This document shows, in pieces, positions 30,728 to 41,548 of a DNA stretch of 64,000 bases. This DNA is from Rhynchopus euleeides (lineage: Eukaryota; Euglenozoa; Diplonemea; Diplonemida; Diplonemidae), in contig OY723318.1 of the NCBI GenBank assembly GCA_963210315.1, forward strand, positions 806,001 through 870,000. Direction: 5' to 3'. The first letter of the stretch is position 1. Each line of letters starts with the position of its first letter. The notes beneath the pieces were generated by a model. That model worked only from the letters and a program-made list of their open reading frames with translations. It did no database searches and was not told the origin of the DNA. The translations under genes and the position numbers were made by a program.

Positions 30728-31072
30728 ATGAAGTTCCAGATCCTTGTGGTGTGCCTTGCACTTGCGGTGGTGCAGGTGATGGCTCAGACGACCCCAGTCC
30801 CGACGCCCACGGTGGACTGCAAGTATTATCCCACGCAGTATACCTGCGACAAGCAGATCGGGTGCAAGTGGGACGACAACAAGTGCGAGAGCTGGGCTAA
30901 CGACGTTGCCGAGGGGATTGCCACCTTCGTCATCATCATCATCGTGATCTGTGTGCTGATCGTGATCGGGATCATCACATGCATCGTCTGCTGCTGCTGC
31001 ATGGGTGCAAACGCCATGCGGAACAAGGATACCGTCGTTGTCTCCCAGCAGGGTCACCAGCAGCTGGTGTGA
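30728..31072 (+). CDS. Small Cys-rich single-pass membrane protein, array copy 4, short tail
   Basis: 114 residues. Signal peptide with one change (QILVVCLALA), ectodomain variant CDKQ, stalk-membrane junction variant ANDVAEGIA. The tail ends SQQGHQQLV and lacks the YQNL/V signal present in the other four, because the sequence jumps directly into the conserved 3' block (CACTGACGGCACGAAACTGA) a few bases after the stop. A deletion at the 3' end of the coding region explains this. The protein could be sorted differently or be a decaying copy. Confidence 0.85.
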   Translation: MKFQILVVCLALAVVQVMAQTTPVPTPTVDCKYYPTQYTCDKQIGCKWDDNKCESWANDVAEGIATFVIIIIVICVLIVIGIITCIVCCCCMGANAMRNKDTVVVSQQGHQQLV

Positions 31073-32459
31073 GTGTGCAATTCACTGACGGCACGAAACT
31101 GAGGGGGTGCGAGTGTGGGTCTGTCTGGCGGTATGCTGGCTCTGTGATGCACCACGTTGTCAGGAGGCGATGAAGTGACACGGTTGATGTGCATCCCTTC
31201 GAGCAGTATCGTCACCCCGTCCCCACACTCCCACCCCCAATCACGGTGGTCTCCTGCACCTTTTCGGGCTCAGTTGGAGTGCGGGTCTCACCCCCGCTCC
31301 GACTGCCGCTTCTAGCCCCATTGTACCATTGTGTGCAGGGATGACTGTGAGGGGAAGTGTCAATGTGTTGCCCCATCCCCACTGACCCCGAGACACAGCC
31401 TGCTTATCGAATGAAGGCAGGCCAACTCAGTGGTTTACCTTTCGTCTACTTTCCAACCCGCCCCACCTCAAGATACCGTTGACGGAGATAGTTGTGCACG
31501 GACAGGGCGGAAGCAGCCGCGTGCCATCGTGTTTACGTTCATGATATCCACCCTCCCTCACCACATGATTACTCAATCGCACCTTCGGTGCATGTGTCGG
31601 GGTCACAAGGAGGAACTGGCTGTGTGTGCCCTTTCTTGTGTGTTTTGCCACTTGCTTGCAGAGCTCCCAGCAAGGTTGGAAGGGAGCCTCTGAGGACACT
31701 CACAACTGTTCAGCAGTCCGGCTTCGATGTCGGTTGTGTTGTGTCTGTGTCAGGAGTGCTGCTGCTGACCGCTTCCTGCTCCATCTGTTGTCGCATCAGA
31801 TCCATGCAGCCTCCTCAGTGACCCCCTCACCTCTCCATTCATCTCCCACCTCCTCCCACCCGTGCACCCACACTTTTTCGTGGGAAAGAAGAGTTGTTGT
31901 GTTTGTGCCGCAGAAGAAGTGAGCGAGGATGCAGTGCGTACCTCTCAAAAGGAAGGGAATCTCTCTCTTCCCGTCTTATTATTATTCAGAAAAGCTACTC
32001 ATGTTCAGATGATTCACGTCTCGGCTGCTCAGGAGTAGCGGCCTGTATGACAATGTGTGCGTTACGGCTGTTGTTCGGTGTAGTTACAACAGAAGTAGCG
32101 CAGTCACACTGCTATGATCAACAACAGGTATCAGCGGGCCCACACGTTGGAGGATGGCCACACAAGACTCCCGATGACTGAGGTCGAGTCATGACTTGTC
32201 CGAGAGGGTAGGGGGTGACTGGCCGGATACTTCCCACTGCGTGTCGTTGTCTGAAAGGAAGAAGTTCTCAAGTTGGGATCTGAAGAAGGCGGTCACCCAT
32301 CCCACCCCACGCATGCATCCCCGCATTCCCGTTGTGTGCACAACACATGCTGGTGTTCCACGCACGTCACACGCAACACACACCCTCCCGCCTGTGTGCA
32401 TCCACCCTTGCAGACATCCGATTTGGAAGCCTCCGAACACATTCACACCACACACAAAG

Positions 32460-32822
32460 ATGAAGTTCCAGATCCTTGCGGTGTGCCTTGCACTCGCGGC
32501 GGTGCAGGTGATGGCTCAGACGACCCCGATCCCGACACCGTCGCCCACGGTGAACTGCAAGTATTACCCCACCGAGACAACCTGCACGAACCAGATCGGG
32601 TGCAAGTGGGATGACAACAAGTGCGAGAGCTGGGTGGAGGACGTTGCCGAGGGGATTGCCACCTTCGTCATCATCATCATCGTGATCTGTGTGCTGATCG
32701 TGATCGGGATCATCGCATGCATCGTCTGCTGCTGCTGCATGGGTGCGAACGCCATGCGGAACAAAGAGACCGTCGTCGTCCATCAGCAGGGCGGCGCTGC
32801 CCCCCAGTACCAGAACCTGTAG
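32460..32822 (+). CDS. Small Cys-rich single-pass membrane protein, array copy 5
   Basis: 120 residues and the most divergent copy. The stalk is TTPIPTPSPTV, the ectodomain NCKYYPTETTCTNQIGCKWD, the junction EDVAEGIA, the tail NKETVVVHQQGGAAPQYQNL. The four cysteines, the GCKWDDNKC block, the Ile/Val membrane segment, CCCC and the terminal YQNL are kept. It closes the array; its downstream block is only partly conserved (to about 33090). Confidence 0.88.
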   Translation: MKFQILAVCLALAAVQVMAQTTPIPTPSPTVNCKYYPTETTCTNQIGCKWDDNKCESWVEDVAEGIATFVIIIIVICVLIVIGIIACIVCCCCMGANAMRNKETVVVHQQGGAAPQYQNL

Positions 32823-33099
32823 TCCCATGCCCCAGAGTCGCGCTTGCGTCGTCCGATTGGCAGGCGCGCAAACGCACAGTGAAGTGCAGAAGCAGATCCG
32901 GAAACGTACTGCCTGCAGCAATGCAACGTGTGTCGAGTTGGGGAACGCAGCTTTTATTGTGACTCCAGCATTTTGGGGTGCAATGCACTGAAACTGAAGC
33001 GGTGTGAGTGTGGGTCTGTCTGGCGGTATGCTGGCTCTGTGGTGCACCACGCTGTCAGGAGGCGATGAAGTGACACGGTTGATGTGCATCGACGGCACA

Positions 33100-34182
33100 C
33101 ACGGCGTGCCGGGAAACGGGACACCTACAGCGACATCGCCCCACCGTCCCTCCGCACCCACTCGCAAGCGGAAGTGTCAACCGCGTTGCCCTCTACCCCC
33201 CTCCCCCGCCCCGCCCCCCCCGCCCCCCTCCAACTTGCCTCACCCTCCTGCCCCCTTCTCCTCGTTGTGGACGTCCTCCCTGTCCACCCATTTGTTTCCC
33301 CCTTTTTCTCTTATTTCAAGATCTTCTTTCCTCAGCTCAAGTGCTAGCGTGCCCTGCGTTGGACCGCAGCACTTGGGCGCGGCGAGATAACCGAGGTCAG
33401 AATCTTCTGCAGGGGATGAGAGAGAAAGACAAGTGACACAGCCCTTCTGCCTGTGTCGCATGCGGCATCGCCTGGTGTCGTGTGGAGCTGGGGCAGTGCG
33501 GTTTGGAGGGAGGGGTACAATGCACGCCCCAATGCCGTCAAAAAATACAGAAGTCGCAACGTAGACATTGATTCGTTCAACGCTGTTGATGGAAAACCCC
33601 CAGGGATGTCATAAGCGCTGGTTCTTCCGGAGGCGTGTTGCTCGGATTGCCTCACAACAGCATCTGCCAGCTTCCGAATCTTTCTGCGAAGCTCCAAGCT
33701 TTTTGACAATTCCTTCAAAGAGATGGCGATGATGCATTTTTTGTCACCTCATGCTTCGCCCCCCCCCCCCCCCCTGCCTGCGTTTTCCTTCACCGTTTCC
33801 GATCAGTCATCCCCCCCCCCCCCCCCACTCCCCTCACAACCACACACGTACACAGGTGGTGGGCTCGGATCCGTGCAGGGTTATTCCACCCTGAAATCGA
33901 TCCACACACAAAACACACACCACACAACAATTTCAATATTCTTCATTCTGCTTTTGAACCCCACCACCCCCCCCCCCCCCGGGAACTAGGTGCTGGGAGA
34001 TTTACTTTTCCATTCCCTCTCGACGATCAAACCCCCCCGGGAACTGGGGCGCTCTAATTTTCAAAAAAACAAAACAACACAAAACAAAACAAAACAGAAC
34101 AGGTCTATGCTGTCGCCTAGCTCTTATATTGCATGTGATAGTCGACACCAAAAAAAACGGGAAAAACATATTCTCTTCCCTA
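33100..34182. other. Intergenic between gene array and element O
   Basis: No supported gene. C-runs at 33759-33773, 33811-33825 and 33968-33981; an (AAAAC)n-like stretch at 34068-34098. The - strand frame at 33344-33718 has no recognisable domain. Confidence 0.45.
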
Positions 34183-34214
34183 CACGGTGGGGTACGACAC
34201 CCGATGTCGGACCC

Positions 34215-34515
34215 TGTGGGTAACCCATTTTTTCACACACAACAAGAAGAAAGCTTGTCACAGTGAAAAAGATAGTTGGCAGCGCTTTGGGTGACAAACA
34301 CAATCTACCTTGCCTTGTTGCTATGACTGTGCGCACACTCACACCAACCTTCATCAGGCAAAACACGTGGGAGGCCTTCGCTCTGTGCCACTGTGTGTCA
34401 AACTGTGTCACTTTGCAGCCAGTGTTGTGAGGCGGCTCACCATTCCTCACTTCTCTGCATTTCTGAGCGAAGGCCCCCGTGAGGTTTGTTCACCCGGGTT
34501 TGGCGCACAAACAAC
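34215..34515 (-). repeat. Repeat I, copy 2 (inverted), with J1 inserted
   Basis: The inverse of repeat I. J1 interrupts it between ACACGTG and GTGAGGTTTGTTC; copies 1 and 3 show the uninterrupted CACGTG. Confidence 0.8.
34370..34478. mobile_element. J1, 109-bp MITE
   Basis: TIR GGRGGCCTTCGCTC, GTG duplicated (34367-34369, 34479-34481). The length, 3-bp duplication and CTTCGCT core match the C family; the body (TGTGCCACTGTGTGTCAAAC) differs. Confidence 0.85.
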
Positions 34516-35332
34516 GCCTTATCTTTTTAGGTACCCTGGGGTACCTAAATTAGGTACCCAGGGTACCTAAATTCGGTACCCTGGGTCATGGTCTGCCAGT
34601 GGCTTGTGGCCAACTAGCAGCAGCCTGGTATGACAGGGTAGTCATACACAGGCTATGTACAGGGTCGGCCTCGTCCTGGACCAGTCGTAGGCTTATGCTA
34701 CTGTTGGTTCTCAGGACTGGCCACCACTGCGCGGGTCAAATTTTTGGAAAGGGGGCCTTGACCAAAGGCAAACAGTTTTTGAGTTCTTGCACCACTTCAT
34801 CTCGGGACTACTCTGATTGGGTTCCTCGGATTCGTCGACACACTGTTTCAGAACTGTGCACTTCTCCATCCACACCGGCATCGGGTCACCCGCTGAATGC
34901 CGTGAGGGCCGAAGCCCAGGGTCAGATTTCGGTACAAGGCGATTAACAGGTCGTTGAGAGGTTCGCAAGTTTAAATGTACCTACAAAAGCTTCATGTACC
35001 CGGATAGGGATTTAGTCATTGCTATAGGTGAAGATCAGAGCCCAGGCGGGATGTAAGACAGGGTGTCGCAGATGCAACAATATCTCCAGAGCCACTTTGT
35101 ATGCCTTTGTTCGGGATGCCCCTTCACCTGTCGCGCTTAGGTTCCGTCCAAGTTCGCCGATTCCAGTGCTTCAAGAGAGCACACAGTTCCTTCCCAGTAG
35201 TCTTCATCCTCGGTTCCGAATCATCGCAGTCCCTCGAATCCATGGTGCAGAACTAAATTCTCGAAAGGTGGTCAATGTTTTGAAAGGGGCCCGTGACCAG
35301 CGGAAATTGGAATTTTCGACCCAAACCTGCAA

Positions 35333-35923
35333 GTGTACTGTTGTTTAACGTTGTCCAAAGCCCCTTGCGGTGTGACAGTACATTCGTTATGTGAATATCT
35401 GTCACATGGCTATGGCAACACAGACACAGGCAAGCTGGGGAGGCGTCGCGTCCGTCGAAAAGATCATTTCTGCACAACTACCGGCATCGCAGCTACGGTA
35501 GAAGTGACTGACCCTGTTCTTGTAATCTTGACGCTGGAAAATTCCATTCGGAAATACCAAACACATCCACTGAAAGTGGATGGAATGGGCGTCAAGACCG
35601 TGATTTTTGGGGAGTGGACTGCCCTGTATCGTGAACCCGCTGAGGGTACAAAATACAGAACAGGGAGGCACAGGTGCAGCACAACACAGGCAGGCAGGCA
35701 GGAAACAATGGGTGCAGGTCAGACAAAATGTTCGGTGTCAATCGGCTTGGTTTGGTTTGTAGTGATGATGCGGAACACACAACCCGCACCCAACCTCCAG
35801 ATTCAGACCACTGTACCCATTTTCACCAGGTATATCCGCTCACTCAGAGCAAAACCTCATTTATTGCAGAATCGAAGAGATTGCAATCCCCAAAACAAAC
35901 CGAGTTCCGAACGCCAGAAGTGA
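35333..35923 (+). CDS. Unrecognised open frame inside O
   Basis: 196 codons. Starts MYCCLTLSKAPCGVTVHSL and has a moderately non-repetitive middle (LVILTLENSIRKYQTHPLKV). No known domain is seen. Its length and complexity exceed most neighbouring frames, so it could be the remnant of a captured or element gene; no start context supports it. Confidence 0.2.
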   Translation: MYCCLTLSKAPCGVTVHSLCEYLSHGYGNTDTGKLGRRRVRRKDHFCTTTGIAATVEVTDPVLVILTLENSIRKYQTHPLKVDGMGVKTVIFGEWTALYREPAEGTKYRTGRHRCSTTQAGRQETMGAGQTKCSVSIGLVWFVVMMRNTQPAPNLQIQTTVPIFTRYIRSLRAKPHLLQNRRDCNPQNKPSSERQK

Positions 35924-36062
35924 TGTGCGGTAGGTCTGGGGTTTTTTTATTGGGAGCTGTCTCGCACTCATGTGCCCTCGGACGGATTTCTCCTTTTTTG
36001 GGGGGATTTCCCTCGAAAAATACTACGAGAAACACTCGGCCTCGATGCTGTGAGTGTTGCAT

Positions 36063-36352
36063 TGGACGTTTAAAAGATAAGGCGTTGTGTGTGCGCCAAA
36101 CCCGGGTGAACAAACCTCACGTGGCTTGGCTGATGAAGGTTGGTGTGAATGTGCGCACAGTCATAACAACAAGGCAAGGTAGATTGTGTTTGTCACCCAA
36201 AGCGCTGCCAACTATCTTTTTCACTGTGGGGGTCTTCGCTACGGGATGGTCGTCAGTGCATCTTGGTGTATTTGCTGTTGAAATAGTGAAAACTGACGAA
36301 GATTGACGAAGAATAACGACCAGCGAAGACCCCCTGTGACAACCTTCTTGTT
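36063..36352 (+). repeat. Repeat I, copy 3, with C4 inserted
   Basis: Matches copies 1 and 2. C4 splits TTTTTCACTGTGACAA at its CTGTG; the other copies show the unsplit site. Confidence 0.85.
36228..36334. mobile_element. C4, 107-bp MITE
   Basis: TIR GGGGGTCTTCGCT, TGT duplicated (36225-36227, 36335-36337). Inserted in repeat I; the empty site is visible in copies 1 and 2 of that repeat. Confidence 0.92.
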
Positions 36353-37701
36353 GTGTGTGGTCTTGTCCCAAAAAGAGAACTCGTCCAGCCAGTGGGTCGC
36401 AACAAGCGACACTCACACCTTGCCATTTTGTAAGTTCGGCGTAGCCAACTCAGGAAACTTTTCACCGTGCAGATCCTTGCGAACACTTCACACGCCCGGC
36501 AGGCTGGTGGGGTGTTCTGTGTTCGAAGAAGTTCGACTGTCGTTGCACCGTCACACCCCACTCACCCATCCCACCCCGCCACCAGAGATCACACTCCAGA
36601 AGATGGGTTGTTCTTTTGCGGTGGTTTGATGGTGGTGTCGAAAGCGATTCGCGCAAGATACTGAACGACGCACAACACTTTTCACCCAGAAAAGGGGGGA
36701 TTTGGCCCTTCAATGAAAACCTGCCACACAGCCGCTCAGGCCTTGCGATGCTCAAGTGCCGGTTGGACCCCTATGTCCTTCAGGCCCAAAGCAGGCAACG
36801 ATATGGGATCATGTGGCACCACCCGTGTGCTCGGCAGGTTGTTTCGGCACCTGCTTTCTCCGTGTCATGCTTTTCGTGAGCGTGTCAGGGATGTTGGCAC
36901 ACGCTGGGGAGGGTTTCCTACGTACATCAGAAGCACACACCCACGTGGCGCTGTCCTTGGCAGGACTTTGAAGTGCCGCCTTGATATCCTTGTTGGATAG
37001 AACCCTCATATCACACCCTCAATCAGCTGACGAAAACCTAGGAAAAAACGAGTGTAGGATAGCGGGCCCGGTTACTCACGGTATGGACCCTCGGGGCCAG
37101 GCTGCGATACCAGCACGCGAACCCAAATTGCAATACGAAAACCTGAGATTTCTGGCTGATTTGGCCATGTACCCAGGTCCTCAGCAGGAGCTAGATATCC
37201 GCGGTCCCATTTTAGGGCAACGAATGGGCTCAAAATTCATAAATTCCTTTGAAAACGGACCCAAATGTCCAAAATAGGCCCACCCCAAAAAAAAATTCGA
37301 AAAGGCCCCCCCCACAGAATTTCTCAGAATTTTCCAGAATTCCGACAGAATTCTCAGAATTTTCCAGATTTTCTCAGATTTTGGCATTCTGGCCCGGATT
37401 TTTGCAGAAATATTTCGATGAGCCATTTTAGGATTCAAAATGGGCTCAAAATTCAAAAATTCCTTTGAAAATGGGTCCAAATGTCCAAAATAGGCCCACC
37501 CCAAAAAAAAATTTGAAAAGGTCCCCCCACAGATTTTCCAACTTTCGGGGGTGGGGGTACCTAAATTCGGTACCCTGGGTACCTAAATTGGGTACCCTGG
37601 GTACCTAAATTCGGTACCCAGGGTACCTAAATGCGTTATCGGATTTTCGGCCGATTTGGGTACCGAAAAGGGTTACCCTCTGGTTGTCGTACCCCACCGT
37701 G

Positions 37702-38016
37702 TACCGTGTGTGCACCCCCCCCCCCCCCCCCCCGCACACACACACACGGGAAAAAGTTAAGTCGTCCCCGCTCCCCCCCTCCATCCCCTCTCCCCATTTC
37801 CGCGACATTGTTCATCCCCCCCCCCCCATCTCTCTCTCTCATTCGTCCCACCACTCTCCCCTCTTCGGCTTAAAGGGGGCGGTCGCTTTAAAGTGCAGAA
37901 CAGTGAACCGCCTAACAACATACTATGTCATAGGCTGCAACCTGACACACTTTGGCACAGAGCGAAGTCCCCTCCCCCCCCCCCAAAAAAAAATGTGAAT
38001 ACCCCCCCCCCCCCTA
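37702..38016. other. Short low-complexity gap between O and K
   Basis: C-runs at 37717-37734, 37818-37827 and 38002-38014. No gene. Confidence 0.5.
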
Positions 38017-39201
38017 GGCATACTTGTACCCCCATATGGGGAAGGCCAAAAATATGGGGAAAATATGGGGGGAATATGGGGGGTTTTTCAAGTCCTGTTC
38101 CCCCATATTTCCCCCATATGGGGGATATATGGGGGAAAACCCAGGGGTTCCTCAGGTGGAAGCAGTCGGCAAACAGTTCTCTTCGTTCTGCTTTTCACAG
38201 GGTGTGAATTCAGCCACTGACAGGGGACGTCTAGCACCTTGCAGAGCCATCTCACCTCGTCGATTTCTGCAGAGAGGAAACGCCCGGCTGAAGTGCTCGA
38301 GTCAGACCACAAAAGGTGCTGTGAGAGTGCCGACCGCCACTTTCTTCAAGTCTGAGTAGCGGCCATCAGAGCATGCCGTCCAGTAGTCCTGTCTTTGCTG
38401 GCAGAACAGTTGCGTCCTGCAGCCAGTCCTTGTACTGGCCTTCACAGGTCTCATTCCACCCGGCAGATGCAGCTTGAACATGTCAAGCTGCCTGGTGACG
38501 AGCGTCGACTCCGACTTTTCGGCGCTCGGAGCGGTCAAAAGCGGCGGAAGCGCCTGACACCCCAGAATGCACTGCTTGTGAATTCCCTTGTCTAATTAAG
38601 GATCCCAGGGGGCAGTTCGCAATCGCAAACACACCAGAGGAGGAGGACAGCGAGTGTGAGAGTGACGTGCCGGACAGGACTTAAAAACACAAGAGTGTGT
38701 GTTGTGAGGAGCTGTTAACCCTGAACGCGCTATGTGTGTCTGTGCGTATGTGTCCACCACCGCTGCCGCTGTCACTGCGGTGCCCCGCCAAACCGGGAAG
38801 CGTTCGCTCTCCGCTGCTGCTGTATCGGCGCAGGAGAGGAACGGAAGGTCGGTGCGACCCACCTGGGGGAATCTTCCAGGGGGGCAGACCTGGCCACACC
38901 TGAACGAGCGCGCACCTCCCCAGGATCGGACTCCTGGTGGAGTCCCCAACAAGGCATGATGCCAGTTTCGCGTACTTCGTGTGTGTGTCCGTGCATGAGT
39001 GGTTTGATGCTCTCCCGTTGCAGCACGAATACCCCCATATTATCCCCCCATATGGGCCCCATATTTCCCCCATATTCCCCCATATTTTACCGGTTTTTCC
39101 CCATATTTTCAGCCTTTTTCCCCATATGGGGGCGGGGTTTTGAGACCCCCCATATTTCCCCCACATTTAGGGGGTTCCCCATATGGGGGGACAAGTATGC
39201 C
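38017..39201. mobile_element. K, TIR element (TA target), abuts L
   Basis: 1185 bp, ends GGCATACTTGT and inverse, TA at 38015-38016 and 39202-39203. Subterminal word CCCCATATGGGG and shorter AATATGGGG repeats at both ends (38028-38140, 39030-39190). The interior lacks a credible long frame. Its right TA is also the left TA of L. Confidence 0.85.
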
Positions 39202-39203
39202 TA

Positions 39204-40361
39204 GGGGGGGTCTACTGGGGGAAACATTGGCCAAATTTTGAGAAACACGTTTTTGACCCCAAAAAGGCCGTTCTGGTGCCAGAAAGTGCCCAATATACTC
39301 CGGAAACTCGTTTCCGCCCACTCCCAGGGGGTGGTATGCCCCCGACGATGCCGTTTTTAGCAACCAAAATTTTTGGGACAGAACTTGTACCTGGGCTGCA
39401 CACCACAGGACACATCAAGCAGAGCAAACACACCTCAACCTGCCAGATGCACAGAAGAACTGTTGTCGTTGATTGTTCTGAAACATAACAGCTTCTCGGT
39501 GCCCTCCAGAGGTCAAAAGCCAAGCCAATATGAGGTAATCGCGCCAGGAACAGTTGTGGGAGAAGTATGGTACAGTTCGTGTCCCATTTGACGCTGTTCT
39601 TGGGAGCTTACGGCAGCTGGGTCTGTGTGGCACGGCGCATCCGTTGCCAGGGAGCGCGTCCTCGGGTGTGGTGCCTCACCTGCGAGCATGTGGCACAGGG
39701 ACGCCATACGAGAGTCTCTCAGATGCCTCCTCTGATGGGAGGCAGCTGACTGGAACAGGCACCTGGTACAGCAGGCACGGGTACAAGAAGTGGCCCAGAA
39801 ATAGCGCTCAGCAGAAGCGCAAAATTTTCCCGTCTCAGCTTCCAGCCCCAACTTCTGCTCAACGGTATTGTCGGGAAGTACTCAGGCATGGCTGCATTGT
39901 CAAATGGGAGGCTGATTGGGTGCCACAAATGACTGGATTGAGGAAGTCGACGGAGTCTACAGTTGAGATACGGGCCAGTCTCTCAAAGGAAGAGGAAACC
40001 AGACCTGATTGCTCTCGCCGACGAGCAGGGCGTTGTGCAGGGCGCAGTTCACGTACCAGAACTACGGACGGACCTCCTGAGGGCCATCCGGCGCCGCTGG
40101 CAGTCCCTGAGGGTGACACAAAGGGCAACAGCGGAAATAAGCAGACTGCACAAATAGCCCCAGGTACAAGTTCTGTCCCAAAAAATTTCGTTGCTAAAAA
40201 AGGCATCGTCGGGGGCATACCACCCCCTGGGAGGGGGCGGAAACGAGTTTCCGGAGCATATTGGGCACTTTCTGCCAGCAGAATCACCTTTTTAGGGTCA
40301 AAAACTCGTTTCTCAAAATTTGGCCAATGTACACGCTTTTTTAGGTGCAGTAGACCCCCCC
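39204..40361. mobile_element. L, TIR element with ~170-bp TIRs, carrying LINE-like remnant
   Basis: 1158 bp. Ends GGGGGGGTCTACTG and CAGTAGACCCCCC, TA on both sides (39202-39203, 40362-40363). The TIRs extend about 170 bp (to about 39390 and from about 40160): CATTGGCCAAATTTTGAGAA, GGGGGTGGTATGCCCCCGAC and ACAGAACTTGTACCTGGG recur inverted. The interior (about 39400-40157) is different in kind: one frame ends with RKPDLIALADEQGVVQGAVH, which resembles the end of LINE reverse-transcriptase proteins. Confidence 0.82.
39963..40157 (+). pseudogene. LINE-like RT C-terminal fragment inside L
   Basis: RKPDLIALADEQGVVQGAVH followed by PELRTDLLRAI matches the pattern KPD-[LV]-x(8-12)-V-x-D/G-x-x-V found after the RT domain in non-LTR retrotransposons, near their restriction-like endonuclease. 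The preceding part (CIVKWEADWVPQMTGLRK, another frame) fits the same alignment, so the copy is probably broken between the two. There is no RT core. Recognition is by pattern only. Confidence 0.4.
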
Positions 40362-41548
40362 TACCCCCCCCCCCCCCGGCAATCCCCTGTGAAAAAAAAA
40401 TGTTCCACTCTCTCCCATCTCAAGGTGACATGCGCCCCGATCACCCCACGCACACCCACCCTCCCAACCGCCCCCCACCCCACCCCCACTACACCTCTTG
40501 GGCGAGACGCGACAGCATTCTGCTTTAACCGCTTCGCTGCGCTGGAGTGATGGTCGTGTCTCCATACGCTGTGTGTGTGTGGGGGGGGAGGGGAGGGGAG
40601 GAGGGGCATCCACGGCAGTGTGGTAAAATTTTCCTGTGTGTGCAACGGCTTCATTCATGCCAGTTGCATGTGTGAGGATCGCATGGTAGAGCCTGGGGAG
40701 AGGGGTGCGGCAGTGCCGCCCCCCCCCCTGCGTGAGCAACGCGAGAAAGCAAACTTACATGTAAACCCAGATGTAAATATGAGGGCTACACTGCCGTGGG
40801 GGGTGGGGGTGGGGGGGTGGGGGTGAAGTGAGTGTCCCTCAAGACAAGTGGATGCGATTGTCGACCCTGGCCTTCAGCCCACAATGCACTGCACAAAGCA
40901 AAGATTGTTGGGGGGGGGGGGGTGCGGGTGCGGGACAGGCGAAGGTTTTCCCCCAGAGACAGCGTATGCAGGCACAGACTGTTCACCACACGGGGCGCCG
41001 TTCAAAGAACACAAGTTACGGAAGGAAGCGACCCGTTGCACCTCATGCACTCGTTGGTCAGATCAAGCCCAACAAGGGCCTGTCGATGCCAACATCAAGC
41101 ATAGACAGGGGGAGGGGGGGAAAGGTGAAGTGTACAAAACCAAACAACCGTCTACCTCTCCGAACTGGTTGCCGTGGCCCGTCCCCGTCACTGCCTCAGC
41201 CCAAACGCACGCCCGCAACACCATGCATTGAAACGAGGGAGAGGCCGAAGTAACAGAGGAAATCCGACGGCTTGTAGCTTGAGGATGGGGCCTTCACCTC
41301 CAGGCGACTTTGTCACAGGTCCTCACCACAGCCTTGAGACAGGGAGTGTGCGGTTCATAAAAAGTAGCCCGTCGCTGGTTCTCACCAGTTGCTGGGCACA
41401 CGGTCTTGTGCTGGCATAACGTAAAACGTAATGTGATTCTTTTTGGCAGGGGCTGATTTGATTTGGTTTTTGGTTTTCTTTGCATCGCAGCACCACCGCA
41501 CACCACGCAGATACCGGGACCGGGAAGCGTTCCTTCACAGCCCCAGCT
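40362..41548. other. Intergenic, upstream of CAP gene
   Basis: Poly(C)/poly(G) runs at 40366-40378, 40580-40606, 40720-40729, 40798-40825 and 40908-40921. Two acceptor-like sites precede the gene: TTCTTTTTGGCAG (about 41450) and TTTTCTTTGCATCGCAG (about 41490). No other gene seen. Confidence 0.5.

Larger units (their letters stand above)
34183..37701. mobile_element. O, 3.5-kb TIR element (TA target)
   Basis: Ends CACGGTGGGGTACGAC and its inverse, TA on both sides (34181-34182, 37702-37703). Subterminal word GGTACCCTGGGTACC, several copies at 34531-34586 and 37556-37633. It contains an inverted pair of repeat I, each arm holding its own MITE (J1, C4). Interior frames of about 100-200 codons (for example 35333-35923 +) have no recognisable domain or transposase signature. 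It may be a former autonomous element or a carrier of captured sequence. Confidence 0.82.

Noticed and set aside
28136-31693. Recurring frame starting MVYLSSTFQP between array genes
   Set aside because: Recurs only because the DNA is duplicated; lengths differ between copies and there is no domain or signal peptide.
36225-36337. 5-bp CTGTG duplication for C4 (and CNNNG in other copies)
   Set aside because: C5 does not fit a 5-bp duplication; taking five Gs as part of the TIR gives a uniform 3-bp duplication.
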